13,185 nt of DNA from a bacterium. Lineage in GTDB: Bacteria > Planctomycetota > UBA1135 > UBA2386. Location: contig DRKG01000486.1 in assembly GCA_011051855.1 (NCBI GenBank), positions 1 through 13,185 on the forward strand, given 5' to 3'. The notes below the pieces were generated by a model. It was given only the letters and a program-made list of their open reading frames with translations, searched no databases and had not been told where the DNA came from. Position numbers and translations under genes: made by a program. Numbering within the stretch: position 1 is the stretch's first letter; every line of letters starts with the position of its first letter. Below, piece after piece: positions 1-6,775 of the stretch.

Positions 1-500
1 AAGGCGGCCGCTACCTGCTGGTGCGCAACGTCGACAACCTCGGCGGACGCATCGACCCGGTGGTGCTCGGCCACCACATCCAGAGCCAGTGCGAGATGAC
101 CGTCGAGCTGGCGCCGAAGTGGCCGGAGGACGTCGGCGGTTCCCCGCTGCAGTATCTCGGGCGCACCCAGTTGGTCGAGCAACTGCGCTACCCGCAGGGC
201 TTCGACGCCAACATCGCCGAGGTGTTCAACACCAACACGTTCACGTTCACGGCCGGGGCGCTCGACCGCGAGTTCGACCTCGGCTGGTACTACGTCGAAA
301 AGCAGGTCGAGGGGCGCACCGCCGTGCAGATCGAGCACCTGATCGGCGAGCTGACCGCGCACCTGTCGACCAACTTCCTGCAGATCCGCCGCGGCGGCCG
401 GCGCACCCGCTTCTTGCCGATGAAGACGCCGGACGACCTGGCGTCGGCGGTCGAAGAGATCGCCGAGATGTTCGACGGCGACGAGCCGAGCGACGACTGA
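1..500 (+). CDS. UTP-glucose-1-phosphate uridylyltransferase family protein (UDPGP family), 3' part only
   Basis: The family makes UDP-glucose (or a related UDP-sugar) and pyrophosphate from UTP and a sugar 1-phosphate in the cytoplasm. The open frame runs in from the left edge (codons in phase with base 3), so the GTG at 21 is an internal Val and the true start lies outside. Visible hallmarks of the eukaryote-type UDPGP family are RNVDNLGG near nt 24-47, a GG-x8-GR segment leading into QLVEQLRYP, VFNTNT, a VQIEHLIGEL helix, and RFLPMKTPDDL around nt 408-440, whose Lys matches the family's conserved lysine. The protein stops about 20 residues later, so the C-terminal beta-helix of the eukaryotic enzymes is absent. 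The family's DVKGG reads DVGG here, without the Lys. The methyltransferase gene follows after 41 bp on the same strand. The family is clear; the exact sugar substrate is not. Confidence 0.85.
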   Translation, partial: GGRYLLVRNVDNLGGRIDPVVLGHHIQSQCEMTVELAPKWPEDVGGSPLQYLGRTQLVEQLRYPQGFDANIAEVFNTNTFTFTAGALDREFDLGWYYVEKQVEGRTAVQIEHLIGELTAHLSTNFLQIRRGGRRTRFLPMKTPDDLASAVEEIAEMFDGDEPSDD

Positions 501-541
501 GCGCTCACCTCGCCAGCCGATCCTGCCGATAACACCGGCGG

Positions 542-2143
542 ATGGCGACGACGACCAAGTCCCGGCAGATGCGGCGGCAGTACGGCAACTGGCCGTACCC
601 GCAGGTGCCGCTGCTGGCGACGCTGCCGAGCACCCACCCGTGGGAACTGAACGTCGCGTGGCTGTGGGACCGCTGCGGCAGCGGGGCCGCACCGCGACGG
701 CCACGGATCTGGATCGCCGGCTGCGGCACGTTCCAGCCGTATGCGTTCGCCGTCGCCAATCCTCGCGCCGAGATCGTCGCAACCGACCTCAGCGAGCCGA
801 GCCTGCAGATCGCGCGCCGCCGCTGCGCGTGGCACCGACAGAAGCACGTCGCGTTCGCGCCGGTCGACCTGGCCGACGAATCGACCTGGCCGGACGGCGA
901 GTTCGACCTGATCGAGTGCTACGGCGTGCTGATGAACCTGCCCGATCCGGCGGCGACGCTGCGCGGTCTGCGCCGCCGCTTGACCGCGCGCGGCGTGCTG
1001 CGGCTGATGGTCTACCCGCACTGGTCGCGGCAGCGCGTGTTCCAGGTGCAGCGCCTCGCCCGCCTGCTCGGGCTGACCGCGCACGAACGCCACCACCCGC
1101 GCGTGCTGCGCTCGTTCGTGACGTCGCTGCCGAAGGCGCACCCGCTGCGCTACGCCTTCACCAGCTACGCCGACAGCCGCAATGACGCCGGCGTCGTCGA
1201 CGGCTTCCTGCACGCCGGTGATCGGGGGTTCACCGCCTACCAGCTCGGGGCGCTGCTGCGCGACGCGGCGCTGACGCCGGCGTTCTGGTTCCACCGCCCC
1301 TGGGGGCAGCCGGATCTGATGGCCGAGCGGCTCGGCCTCGACGGCCGCAGCCAGAGCTTCGTGCTCGACCAGCTCGACCTGTGGCAGGAGCTGCGCTCCA
1401 ACTTCATCGTCTGCGCGCGACGCAACGATGCGCCACCGCGCGAGGTGCAGCCGCCGACGCCGCACCCGCTGTTCGCCGGCGACACCGGCTCGCTGCGCCA
1501 CAAGCTGCGACTCGAACGGCTGCGCTGGTTCGGCGGTTCGGTGCCGATGCGCACCGGCGAAGGCGATTACGTGCTCGCACCTCAGGCCGCACGCGCGCTG
1601 CGCAAAGGTCGCGCCGCCGATCCGAGCAACCCGCTGGTGCTGGGCGGCCGCGACCACGGCCCACGCCTGCCGGCGCACGAGGACTTCCCGGCCGAAAGCG
1701 CATGGCTGCGCGCCGCGAGCGCGATCCGCATCGGCCGCGGCGCCAGGAATCCACTCTACGCGCACATCTTCGCCGCGTTCGAACTCGCCGACGCACACCC
1801 CGAACTGGCACTCCCCGACATCGACGACCAGATCGGTCGCTGGCTGCCGTGGGCCGACCCGCTGGAGGCCCGTCCGATCCTGTTCGGACTGACGCCGTAT
1901 GCAACTTGGCAGCGCATGCAGACCAACGTGCGCGAGCTGCTCGCCAAGGGCCCGCTGCCGCACGCCGACGGCTACCACGAGGTGCGCCTGCTCGGCGATC
2001 GCCAAGCGCTGCAGCGCGTGCGCGATCGGCTGCGGGACCACTCCGGCCTGCCGCAGCGGCACTTCGACGACGCCGAGCTGCGCGAACTGTTCGTGCTGCT
2101 GTTCAGCTACGACCGGCTGTCGCTGACCTTCGAACCGGCCTGA
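542..2143 (+). CDS. Class I SAM-dependent methyltransferase with an unrecognised C-terminal half
   Basis: 533 residues. Residues 55-175 form a class I methyltransferase fold: motif I is WIAGCGTFQP (57-66), an acidic residue ends strand 2 (D82 in ATDLS), then VDLAD (108-112) and FDLIECYGVLMNL (121-133). An N-terminal RRQY...WPYP segment (11-20) resembles the YxxNPYP lead-in seen in other bacterial methyltransferases. Residues 176-295 look like a domain-specific extension. Residues 296-533 are mixed helix and strand with many Arg and Pro residues, and I do not recognise them. There is no signal peptide, so the protein should be cytoplasmic. The ATG at 542 has no clear Shine-Dalgarno sequence; it lies 41 bp after the pyrophosphorylase stop, so co-transcription is plausible. 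The 3' end overlaps the convergent FMN-binding gene by 37 bp. The methyl acceptor cannot be read from the sequence. Confidence 0.85.
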   Translation: MATTTKSRQMRRQYGNWPYPQVPLLATLPSTHPWELNVAWLWDRCGSGAAPRRPRIWIAGCGTFQPYAFAVANPRAEIVATDLSEPSLQIARRRCAWHRQKHVAFAPVDLADESTWPDGEFDLIECYGVLMNLPDPAATLRGLRRRLTARGVLRLMVYPHWSRQRVFQVQRLARLLGLTAHERHHPRVLRSFVTSLPKAHPLRYAFTSYADSRNDAGVVDGFLHAGDRGFTAYQLGALLRDAALTPAFWFHRPWGQPDLMAERLGLDGRSQSFVLDQLDLWQELRSNFIVCARRNDAPPREVQPPTPHPLFAGDTGSLRHKLRLERLRWFGGSVPMRTGEGDYVLAPQAARALRKGRAADPSNPLVLGGRDHGPRLPAHEDFPAESAWLRAASAIRIGRGARNPLYAHIFAAFELADAHPELALPDIDDQIGRWLPWADPLEARPILFGLTPYATWQRMQTNVRELLAKGPLPHADGYHEVRLLGDRQALQRVRDRLRDHSGLPQRHFDDAELRELFVLLFSYDRLSLTFEPA

Positions 2144-2703
2144 TCGGCCCGATCGGCGTGCTCGGCGTGCTCGGCGCGCGCCGTCAGCACCCGGTGCGTC
2201 GCCAACACGCGCCGGACGGCCGCCACCGTCGCGTCGACGGTCAAGGTCGCACCAGCGACCCCGCGCACGGCGCGGCCCGTGCGCAACCGCCGATCGAGCG
2301 CGCGACCGGCGAACTGCGCGAAGAACCGCCCGTGCGGCAGGTATTCGGTCGGTTCGTGGAACGCGAGCACCTCGACCCTGAGCACCTTGCCCTGCGGGTC
2401 GACAGCGACCATCAAGAGCTGCGAACGCGAACGCACGCGGTGGCGATCGAAGTAGGCGGTGCCGACGAGCTTGCCGGCGCGCCGCGCTTCGTAGCCGACG
2501 ACCAGCGAACGTCGTGGCTTGTGGCCGGCGAGCCGCTTGACCTGCGCCTTCATCGCGGCGGTCAGGACCCGCTGCGTGCGCTGGATCTCGCACTTCGGAA
2601 ACGCCAGTTGCAAGGCCTCGGAAGTGGTCAGGAAAACCTTGCCCTGGGCACCGAGCGAAACCGCCGCCGCCAGCGACAAGGCCATCGTGCGTAGCGCGCG
2701 CAT
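2107..2703 (-). CDS. Exported FMN-binding domain protein, likely covalent flavin carrier
   Basis: 198 residues. The N-terminus MRALRTMALSLAAAVSLGAQG is a short signal peptide, so the protein should act outside the cytoplasm. The body resembles the FMN_bind domain of NqrC/RnfG-type proteins: a YEARRAGKLVGTAYF strand pair, VDPQGKVLRVEVL, and GVAGATLTVDATVAAVRRVL at 148-167. In this family ApbE attaches FMN through a phosphoester bond to the Thr of a Dxx(S/T)GAT motif; the equivalent Thr here is T153. The Asp and Ser/Thr positions are R147 and A150, so only GAT is kept. The ATG overlaps the porin stop as TGATG, giving translational coupling, and an apbE gene lies two genes upstream. The tail carries four A-(E/D)-x tripeptides (AEHAEHADRADQ) over a 9-bp DNA repeat. 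The electron partner is unknown. Confidence 0.82.
   Translation of the reverse strand: MRALRTMALSLAAAVSLGAQGKVFLTTSEALQLAFPKCEIQRTQRVLTAAMKAQVKRLAGHKPRRSLVVGYEARRAGKLVGTAYFDRHRVRSRSQLLMVAVDPQGKVLRVEVLAFHEPTEYLPHGRFFAQFAGRALDRRLRTGRAVRGVAGATLTVDATVAAVRRVLATHRVLTARAEHAEHADRADQAGSKVSDSRS
2142..2177. repeat. Four-unit 9-bp tandem repeat at the convergent gene ends
   Basis: Units in order: GATCGGCCC, GATCGGCGT, GCTCGGCGT, GCTCGGCGC. The array starts at the second base of the methyltransferase stop codon and lies inside the 3' end of the FMN-binding gene, where it encodes the tail AEH-AEH-ADR-ADQ. The first units also form the inverted repeat GATCGG-C-CCGATC (2142-2154). There is no T-tract, so I do not call a terminator. 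Confidence 0.75.
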
Positions 2704-3977
2704 CAGAAGACGTATCCGAACAGCACGTTGAAGCGGTCGAAGTCGTTGTCCCAGCGCTCGTAGTCGAACTTGATGACGACCTGCGACAGCGGCTTGTAGT
2801 TGACGCCGACGGTCAGGATCTCGTCGTCTTGGCTGGCATCGGCGACGAATCCGGTCGGCATGCGATCCTGGGTGTCGATGCGCTCGAAGCGCACGAACGG
2901 GGTCAACTGCTCGCGGCTGCCGGGAGCCAACCAGTGCAGCACGTCGCAGCCGAACTCGCCGTAGTAGCCGCGCATGCGGGTCGCGAGGTTGCCGCCGGTG
3001 GAAGCGTTGAACGCGCCCGCATCGGCGACGCGCGCCTGCGCGAACAGCGCGCGCACCTGCCACGGCCCGGTGCGGTAGTCGATGTGCGCTTCGAGGATCG
3101 TCGTGCGCATCGCCGGCACCGCGTTCGCCGTCGGCAGGCTGTCGTCGAGGCGGTCCTGCCCGGTGTCGCCGTAGCTCACCGAACCACCGACCGTCAGCCC
3201 CGGCGAACCGACGTAGTCGACCTTCGACACGAACGACCAGTCCTCGGCCTCGCTCCTGCTGCCTTTCTGCCGCCCGCCGCGCAGGCCGCTGCTGGAAAAG
3301 TTGGCGCCATCGAGCGAAGTCATCAGGTAGGCGCGGTAGGAGAAGTCGCCGACGTCGCCGTAGGCTCCGGCTCCCATGGCAGGCCACGTCGTCGGGATGA
3401 TGCGGCTCTCGGTTTGCGGGCGGCTCGCCGGCAAGAACATGGTCGGCTCGTGCAGTTCGTTGACCAGGCCCAACGGCGACAGCAACAGGCCGCCGCGCAG
3501 GTTCAGCGCTTCGCTGTGAAGGTAGTCGAGATAGCCGAACTCAATCGAGACCGAGCCGCCGGTCGAGGTGCTGCCGTGCTCGAACTCGATCTCCGTGTTG
3601 AACACCCAGCGCTCGTCGAACTTGTAGCCGACGTAGAGGATCGAGCGCTGCGCGTCGGCGACATCGGTGCGGCCCTGGCGCGGCTGGAACAGGAACTCGC
3701 CGTAGCCGCCGAGCGAGAATCCCTGCTCGATGTCGTAGACCTTGGCCGCACCCTGACCGACCCCGCGCCCGGCCTGGCCGAGCGGCGGCACCAACCCGCC
3801 GAGGTCGAGCAGTTCGACGTCGGACGACAGCGCCTCGACCTGGGCGCGCAACGAGCGGTTGTCGCGTTCGAGCGTGCGCAGGCGTTCCTCGACCGACTGG
3901 GCGCGCAGCGACGCCGCCGCGACCAAAGCGGCGAGGGGAAGGAGAACGGACGAGTGCAAAGATCGGTGCGGATGCAT
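2703..3977 (-). CDS. Outer-membrane beta-barrel porin with N-terminal coiled coil
   Basis: 424 residues. A signal peptide (VLLPLAALVAAASLRAQ, cleavage near residue 27) is followed by a short coiled coil (SVEERLRTLERDNRSLRAQV, 28-47) and a Gly/Pro linker. The rest is a barrel of alternating amphipathic strands from GGYGEFLFQPR (90-100) to the terminal GYVF, with a C-terminal Phe as in outer-membrane proteins. NELHEP (173-178), IIPTTW (193-198) and LRGGRQKGS (232-240) are motifs I associate with a conserved porin family of diderm bacteria. The start was chosen because this ATG opens a clean signal peptide 5 nt after the apbE stop; the frame's upstream extension is Arg/Pro-rich read-through opposite apbE. 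It sits between apbE and the FMN-binding gene, which suggests passage of a substrate for a periplasmic flavin redox reaction. The substrate is unknown. Confidence 0.83.
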   Translation of the reverse strand: MHPHRSLHSSVLLPLAALVAAASLRAQSVEERLRTLERDNRSLRAQVEALSSDVELLDLGGLVPPLGQAGRGVGQGAAKVYDIEQGFSLGGYGEFLFQPRQGRTDVADAQRSILYVGYKFDERWVFNTEIEFEHGSTSTGGSVSIEFGYLDYLHSEALNLRGGLLLSPLGLVNELHEPTMFLPASRPQTESRIIPTTWPAMGAGAYGDVGDFSYRAYLMTSLDGANFSSSGLRGGRQKGSRSEAEDWSFVSKVDYVGSPGLTVGGSVSYGDTGQDRLDDSLPTANAVPAMRTTILEAHIDYRTGPWQVRALFAQARVADAGAFNASTGGNLATRMRGYYGEFGCDVLHWLAPGSREQLTPFVRFERIDTQDRMPTGFVADASQDDEILTVGVNYKPLSQVVIKFDYERWDNDFDRFNVLFGYVF

Positions 3978-3982
3978 GTGGT

Positions 3983-5050
3983 TCACGGTTGTCGGGTTTG
4001 GATGTCGAGTTCGGGGGCGAGCGACGAGCAGAGCGCCCGCAGGCCGCTGCTGACGCGCGCGGAGAGGGTTGCCGTCTCGCCGTCGACGACCAGCGCCACC
4101 ACTTCGACGCCGGCGGTGCGTTCGGCGAACGCGAGCGCTTCGTCCGGGCCGAGCACGAAGCAGGCGGTCGACAGGCAGTCGGCGTCGAGCGCGCTCTGGC
4201 ACCAGACGGTCAGCGAGCCGAAGTCCGCAGCCGGGCGGCCGGTGCGGGGATCGAGCACGTGGCCGAGGTCGCGGCCGTCGACCGAGCGACGCCGCTCGCC
4301 GTTGCCGGTGGTCGCGACGCTGCCCCCGTCGACCACGAGGCGCAGCACGGGGCGATTCCGCGCTCGCGGGTCGGCCAGTTCGACGGCGCGGCGGGCACCG
4401 CCGAGCCATGCGACTTGCCCGCCGAAGTCGAACCGACCGGCATGCGCGCCGGCAGCGCGTGCCGCCACCACCGCGGCATCGAGTGCGGCTCCCTTGGCGA
4501 ACGCGCCTTCTTCGACGCGCAGCGCGCGTCGGCGCAAGAGCACGTCGCCGACCAGGACGTCGCGGTAGCTGCCGAGCCGCCGGATCGCCGCCAGTTCCGC
4601 CGACGACGGCCAGCGGCCGCGACCGCGCAGATCGTAGGCGGCGACCAGCGCGCCGACACACGGATCGAACGCGCCGGCGGTCGCTTCGGCCCACTGCCAG
4701 ACCCGGGTCAACTCGCGGCCCATCGACGGGGAAGGGCGAAACGGCCGGCCGACCGGGGCGGCGAGCCAGCGCGAGAGTTCGCTGTCGGCGCGCCAGGTCG
4801 ACAAGCGCTCCTCGGCGGCCTGCACCGCTCTCGCCGCCGCCTCCGACGCCGCCAGCGCCGCGGCACGATCCGCCGCGGCGACCTCGATGTGCAGCGTCGT
4901 GCCCATCGCGACCAGCAGGCGTTCGATCCGCGCGGGATCTGCCGTCGCCCCGCCCGCCGGAACCCTTTGGGCCGGAATCCCTTGGGCCGGAGCGACTCCC
5001 AGGAGCCCGGCCAGGGCGAGGGCCAGCAAGGCGTTGCGCTTCGGCTTCAT
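3983..5050 (-). CDS. apbE: FAD:protein FMN transferase (ApbE family), exported
   Basis: 355 residues. ApbE cleaves FAD and transfers FMN to a Thr of partner proteins using Mg2+, on the periplasmic side. Family motifs occur in order: MGTT (49-52), RLSTWRADSELSRW (82-95), GAFDPCVGALV (126-136), KGAALD (186-191), FGG (209-211), ATTG (246-249), GHVLDPRTGRPA (263-274), and LDADCLST (288-295) with the likely metal ligands D291 and T295. The N-terminus MKPKRNALLALALAGLLGVAPAQ is a Sec signal with no lipobox Cys, so this is a soluble exported form rather than the common lipoprotein form. The start ATG has AGGG 9 nt upstream. The stop lies 5 nt before the porin start, and the FMN-binding gene that follows is the obvious client. 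A 15-bp tandem duplication lies at the signal cleavage region. Confidence 0.92.
   Translation of the reverse strand: MKPKRNALLALALAGLLGVAPAQGIPAQRVPAGGATADPARIERLLVAMGTTLHIEVAAADRAAALAASEAAARAVQAAEERLSTWRADSELSRWLAAPVGRPFRPSPSMGRELTRVWQWAEATAGAFDPCVGALVAAYDLRGRGRWPSSAELAAIRRLGSYRDVLVGDVLLRRRALRVEEGAFAKGAALDAAVVAARAAGAHAGRFDFGGQVAWLGGARRAVELADPRARNRPVLRLVVDGGSVATTGNGERRRSVDGRDLGHVLDPRTGRPAADFGSLTVWCQSALDADCLSTACFVLGPDEALAFAERTAGVEVVALVVDGETATLSARVSSGLRALCSSLAPELDIQTRQP
4961..4990. repeat. 15-bp tandem duplication in the apbE signal-peptide region
   Basis: Two adjacent 15-bp copies, AACCCTTTGGGCCGG and AATCCCTTGGGCCGG, differ at two positions. On the coding strand they give PAQGI followed by PAQRV, just after the hydrophobic core of the ApbE signal peptide, so the duplication repeats a possible signal-peptidase recognition site. 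It keeps the reading frame. Confidence 0.8.
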
Positions 5051-5059
5051 GCCCGAAGA

Positions 5060-5063
5060 CCCT
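5060..5063 (-). promoter_or_regulatory. Candidate ribosome binding site for apbE
   Basis: AGGG on the minus strand, with 9 nt between it and the ATG at 5050. Most starts in this window lack a recognisable Shine-Dalgarno sequence, so this one supports the chosen apbE start. It is a short match and could be chance. Confidence 0.4.
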
Positions 5064-5129
5064 ACTGTTACTGAGACGCGATCGCAATACGAATCTGTGC
5101 GGATGCAGCAGAAACCCCGCGGCCTTCGC

Positions 5130-6569
5130 TCAGCTTCCCGAGCGCGCCTTGGCGCTGCGCTTGTTCGCCCTGACGCGCGCAGTCGGGCGCTTCGGCAAAT
5201 CGGCCGAACGGTCGCCCGGCAGGTGGTATAGGGCGAGGATGCGCTCCTCCGCCGCGCGTGCGTTGGCGGCATCGAGCAATACCGTCGCGCCGCTGTTCAG
5301 CTTCAGCACGACTTCGCCGTCGGCGCCGTCGACGATGCGCACGAAGTCGCGCATGTCGACCGGCTGCCGGCCGTTGACCGACACCACCGAGTCGTTCTGG
5401 AAGACCTCGTAGCCGACGTTCACCGCGTCGGCGAGCACCTGCGCGAGCACCACGACCTCGCGCCGTTCGGGCCGCCGCAGGCCGTAGTAGTAGTCATGGA
5501 GCAAGCCCTTCGGAGCCTTGTCCCACCAGTTGTCGCCCCAGTTGCGCAGGAACTCGACGGTCAGCCGCTGGAACACCAGCCCGCCGAACAGGAACCAGGT
5601 CGGCCGGCGATCGTACTCGGTGCGCGGAACCAACCACATCATCGGCTGCATCTCGAGCTGCACGTCGGACCGGCGCCCCTGGCGCAGCACGCGCGCGGTC
5701 ACCACGTCGCCGCAGTGATGGTCGCCGATGACCGCATCGAACTGGCAGCGGTAGCGGCCGCGATAGCGGATGGTGCCATTGTCGGCGATGGCGTGGCCGT
5801 CGAGCCCCATCAGCACGTCGCCGATCTCGAGCTTGCCCCAGGCGCTCGAACCGTACTGCACCGCCGTGACCAGCACCCCGCTGTCCCGGGCCTTCATGCC
5901 CAGGTGCTCACGCAGCGCCGGGTTCTCGAGCGGTTGGGTCGAGATCCCGAGGCCGGGCACGTCGGCGGGCTTGCGCTTCTTCACGCCGTCGAGGAACTTC
6001 CTGATGATCGGCGCCGGCACCATCTCACCGACGTTCTCGGCGTCGGGCAGGGCCTGGAATGCGATCCCGACGATCTTGCCGCGACCGAACACCGGCCCGC
6101 CGCTGTTGCCCTCGTTGATCGCCGCATCGACGGTCACCGCCAGCAGGTGGCGCTGGCTGTGTTCGTAGCGCTGCACCTCGATGCGCGACACGACCCCTTC
6201 GGTGATCGACACTTCTTCGCCCCCGATCGGGTAACCGACCACCTGCACGTCGTCGCGCAGCTTCGGCAGGTCGCCGACCACCGCCGGCTTGATGCCGCGC
6301 GTGAACGCCCGGTCTTCGATCTCCAAGAGCGCGAGGTCGCAGTCGTGGCTGATCGCGACGACGCGCGCGGCGACCTTCTTGACGTCGCTCTGCTTCTGCA
6401 CCTGCACGAACGTCGAGTTGGCGACGACGTGGGCTCCGGTCAGGATCCGCTGCGCCCCCACGATCACGCCCGAGCCGGTGCTGCCGCGCGGGGCGACACT
6501 CTGCCAGGGGCACTCGTAGTCGGGGTCCTGGTAGGTGCTGTAGACGCGGACGACTTGGGGGTGGGTCAT
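5130..6569 (-). CDS. Trypsin-like serine protease with two PDZ-like domains, plant DEG2/9/10 type
   Basis: 479 residues from the chosen ATG. The S1C catalytic triad is complete: H47 (LTGAHVV), D78 (HDCDLALLEI) and S156 (NEGNSGGPVF). A first PDZ domain spans about 208-310 (GVLVTAVQYGSSAWGKLEIGDVLMGLDG). A second, divergent PDZ-like domain spans about 370-435 (EVVVLAQVLADAVNVGYEVF, then VVSVNGRQPVDM). The order, the VVVLAQVLA...NVGYE segment and the late ALYHLPGDRSADLP follow the plant DEG2/9/10 branch rather than E. coli DegP. The open frame extends 59 residues further upstream, but that stretch is Arg/Ala-rich with no convincing signal peptide, so the ATG at 6569 was preferred. Without a signal sequence the protease may be cytoplasmic. 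The stop lies 79 bp before apbE on the same strand, so partial co-transcription is possible. The basic tail (RVRANKRSAKARSGS) is unexplained. Confidence 0.88.
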   Translation of the reverse strand: MTHPQVVRVYSTYQDPDYECPWQSVAPRGSTGSGVIVGAQRILTGAHVVANSTFVQVQKQSDVKKVAARVVAISHDCDLALLEIEDRAFTRGIKPAVVGDLPKLRDDVQVVGYPIGGEEVSITEGVVSRIEVQRYEHSQRHLLAVTVDAAINEGNSGGPVFGRGKIVGIAFQALPDAENVGEMVPAPIIRKFLDGVKKRKPADVPGLGISTQPLENPALREHLGMKARDSGVLVTAVQYGSSAWGKLEIGDVLMGLDGHAIADNGTIRYRGRYRCQFDAVIGDHHCGDVVTARVLRQGRRSDVQLEMQPMMWLVPRTEYDRRPTWFLFGGLVFQRLTVEFLRNWGDNWWDKAPKGLLHDYYYGLRRPERREVVVLAQVLADAVNVGYEVFQNDSVVSVNGRQPVDMRDFVRIVDGADGEVVLKLNSGATVLLDAANARAAEERILALYHLPGDRSADLPKRPTARVRANKRSAKARSGS

Positions 6570-6775
6570 GGCAGAAGGGGCGGCGCACGATAGCGAGCCG
6601 TCGCGCCAGGCAACAGCAAAGCACGATGCGGCGCGGCGAATCCCCCCCGGCTGCCGATCCCGCGCTCTCGCTGCGAAGCGGGTAGTCTTCCCCCGAAATG
6701 CCCGGGCAGGGAACCCTGCCGCCCCCCGCCTGCGTCTCACTGCCACACCTGTCCCTCTCTCCTTCCACCGACCTC
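6570..6775. promoter_or_regulatory. Divergent intergenic region between two protease genes
   Basis: This 206-bp gap must hold the 5' signals of both the DEG-type protease (leftward) and the secreted lysyl-endopeptidase-like protease (rightward). The last 27 bases before the rightward ATG are a pyrimidine-rich tract with no Shine-Dalgarno motif. On the minus strand a weak TTGCCT (6608-6613) and TATCGT (6587-6592) lie 15 nt apart upstream of 6569. The spacing is poor and I do not claim a promoter. A 7-bp dyad is listed separately. Confidence 0.4.
6705..6720. promoter_or_regulatory. Perfect dyad GGCAGGG-AA-CCCTGCC, possible operator or leader hairpin
   Basis: A 7-bp perfect inverted repeat with a 2-bp centre lies 55 bp upstream of the secreted protease ATG. 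As DNA it could bind a dimeric regulator. As RNA it could form a 6-bp stem with a GAAC loop. In DNA this GC-rich such dyads also arise by chance, and no second copy was seen in the window. Confidence 0.3.

Noticed and set aside
2172..2183. CGGCGCGCGCCG perfect palindrome near the convergent gene ends as a terminator
   Set aside because: No loop and no T-tract, and it lies within coding sequence; alternating CG runs like this are common by chance in such DNA.
290..2593. 767-residue open frame on the minus strand
   Set aside because: Lies opposite the pyrophosphorylase and methyltransferase genes, is dominated by Arg/Ala/Val/Gln with no recognisable motif, and is the expected shadow of very GC-rich coding DNA.
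5078..5085. GCGATCGC palindrome upstream of apbE
   Set aside because: Resembles an HIP1-type octamer but occurs as a single copy here; in GC-rich DNA one occurrence is not evidence of a functional site.
3978..5087. N-terminal extension of the porin frame (up to 370 extra residues)
   Set aside because: The extension is Arg/Pro/Gly read-through over apbE; the ATG at 3977 opens a proper signal peptide 5 nt after the apbE stop.
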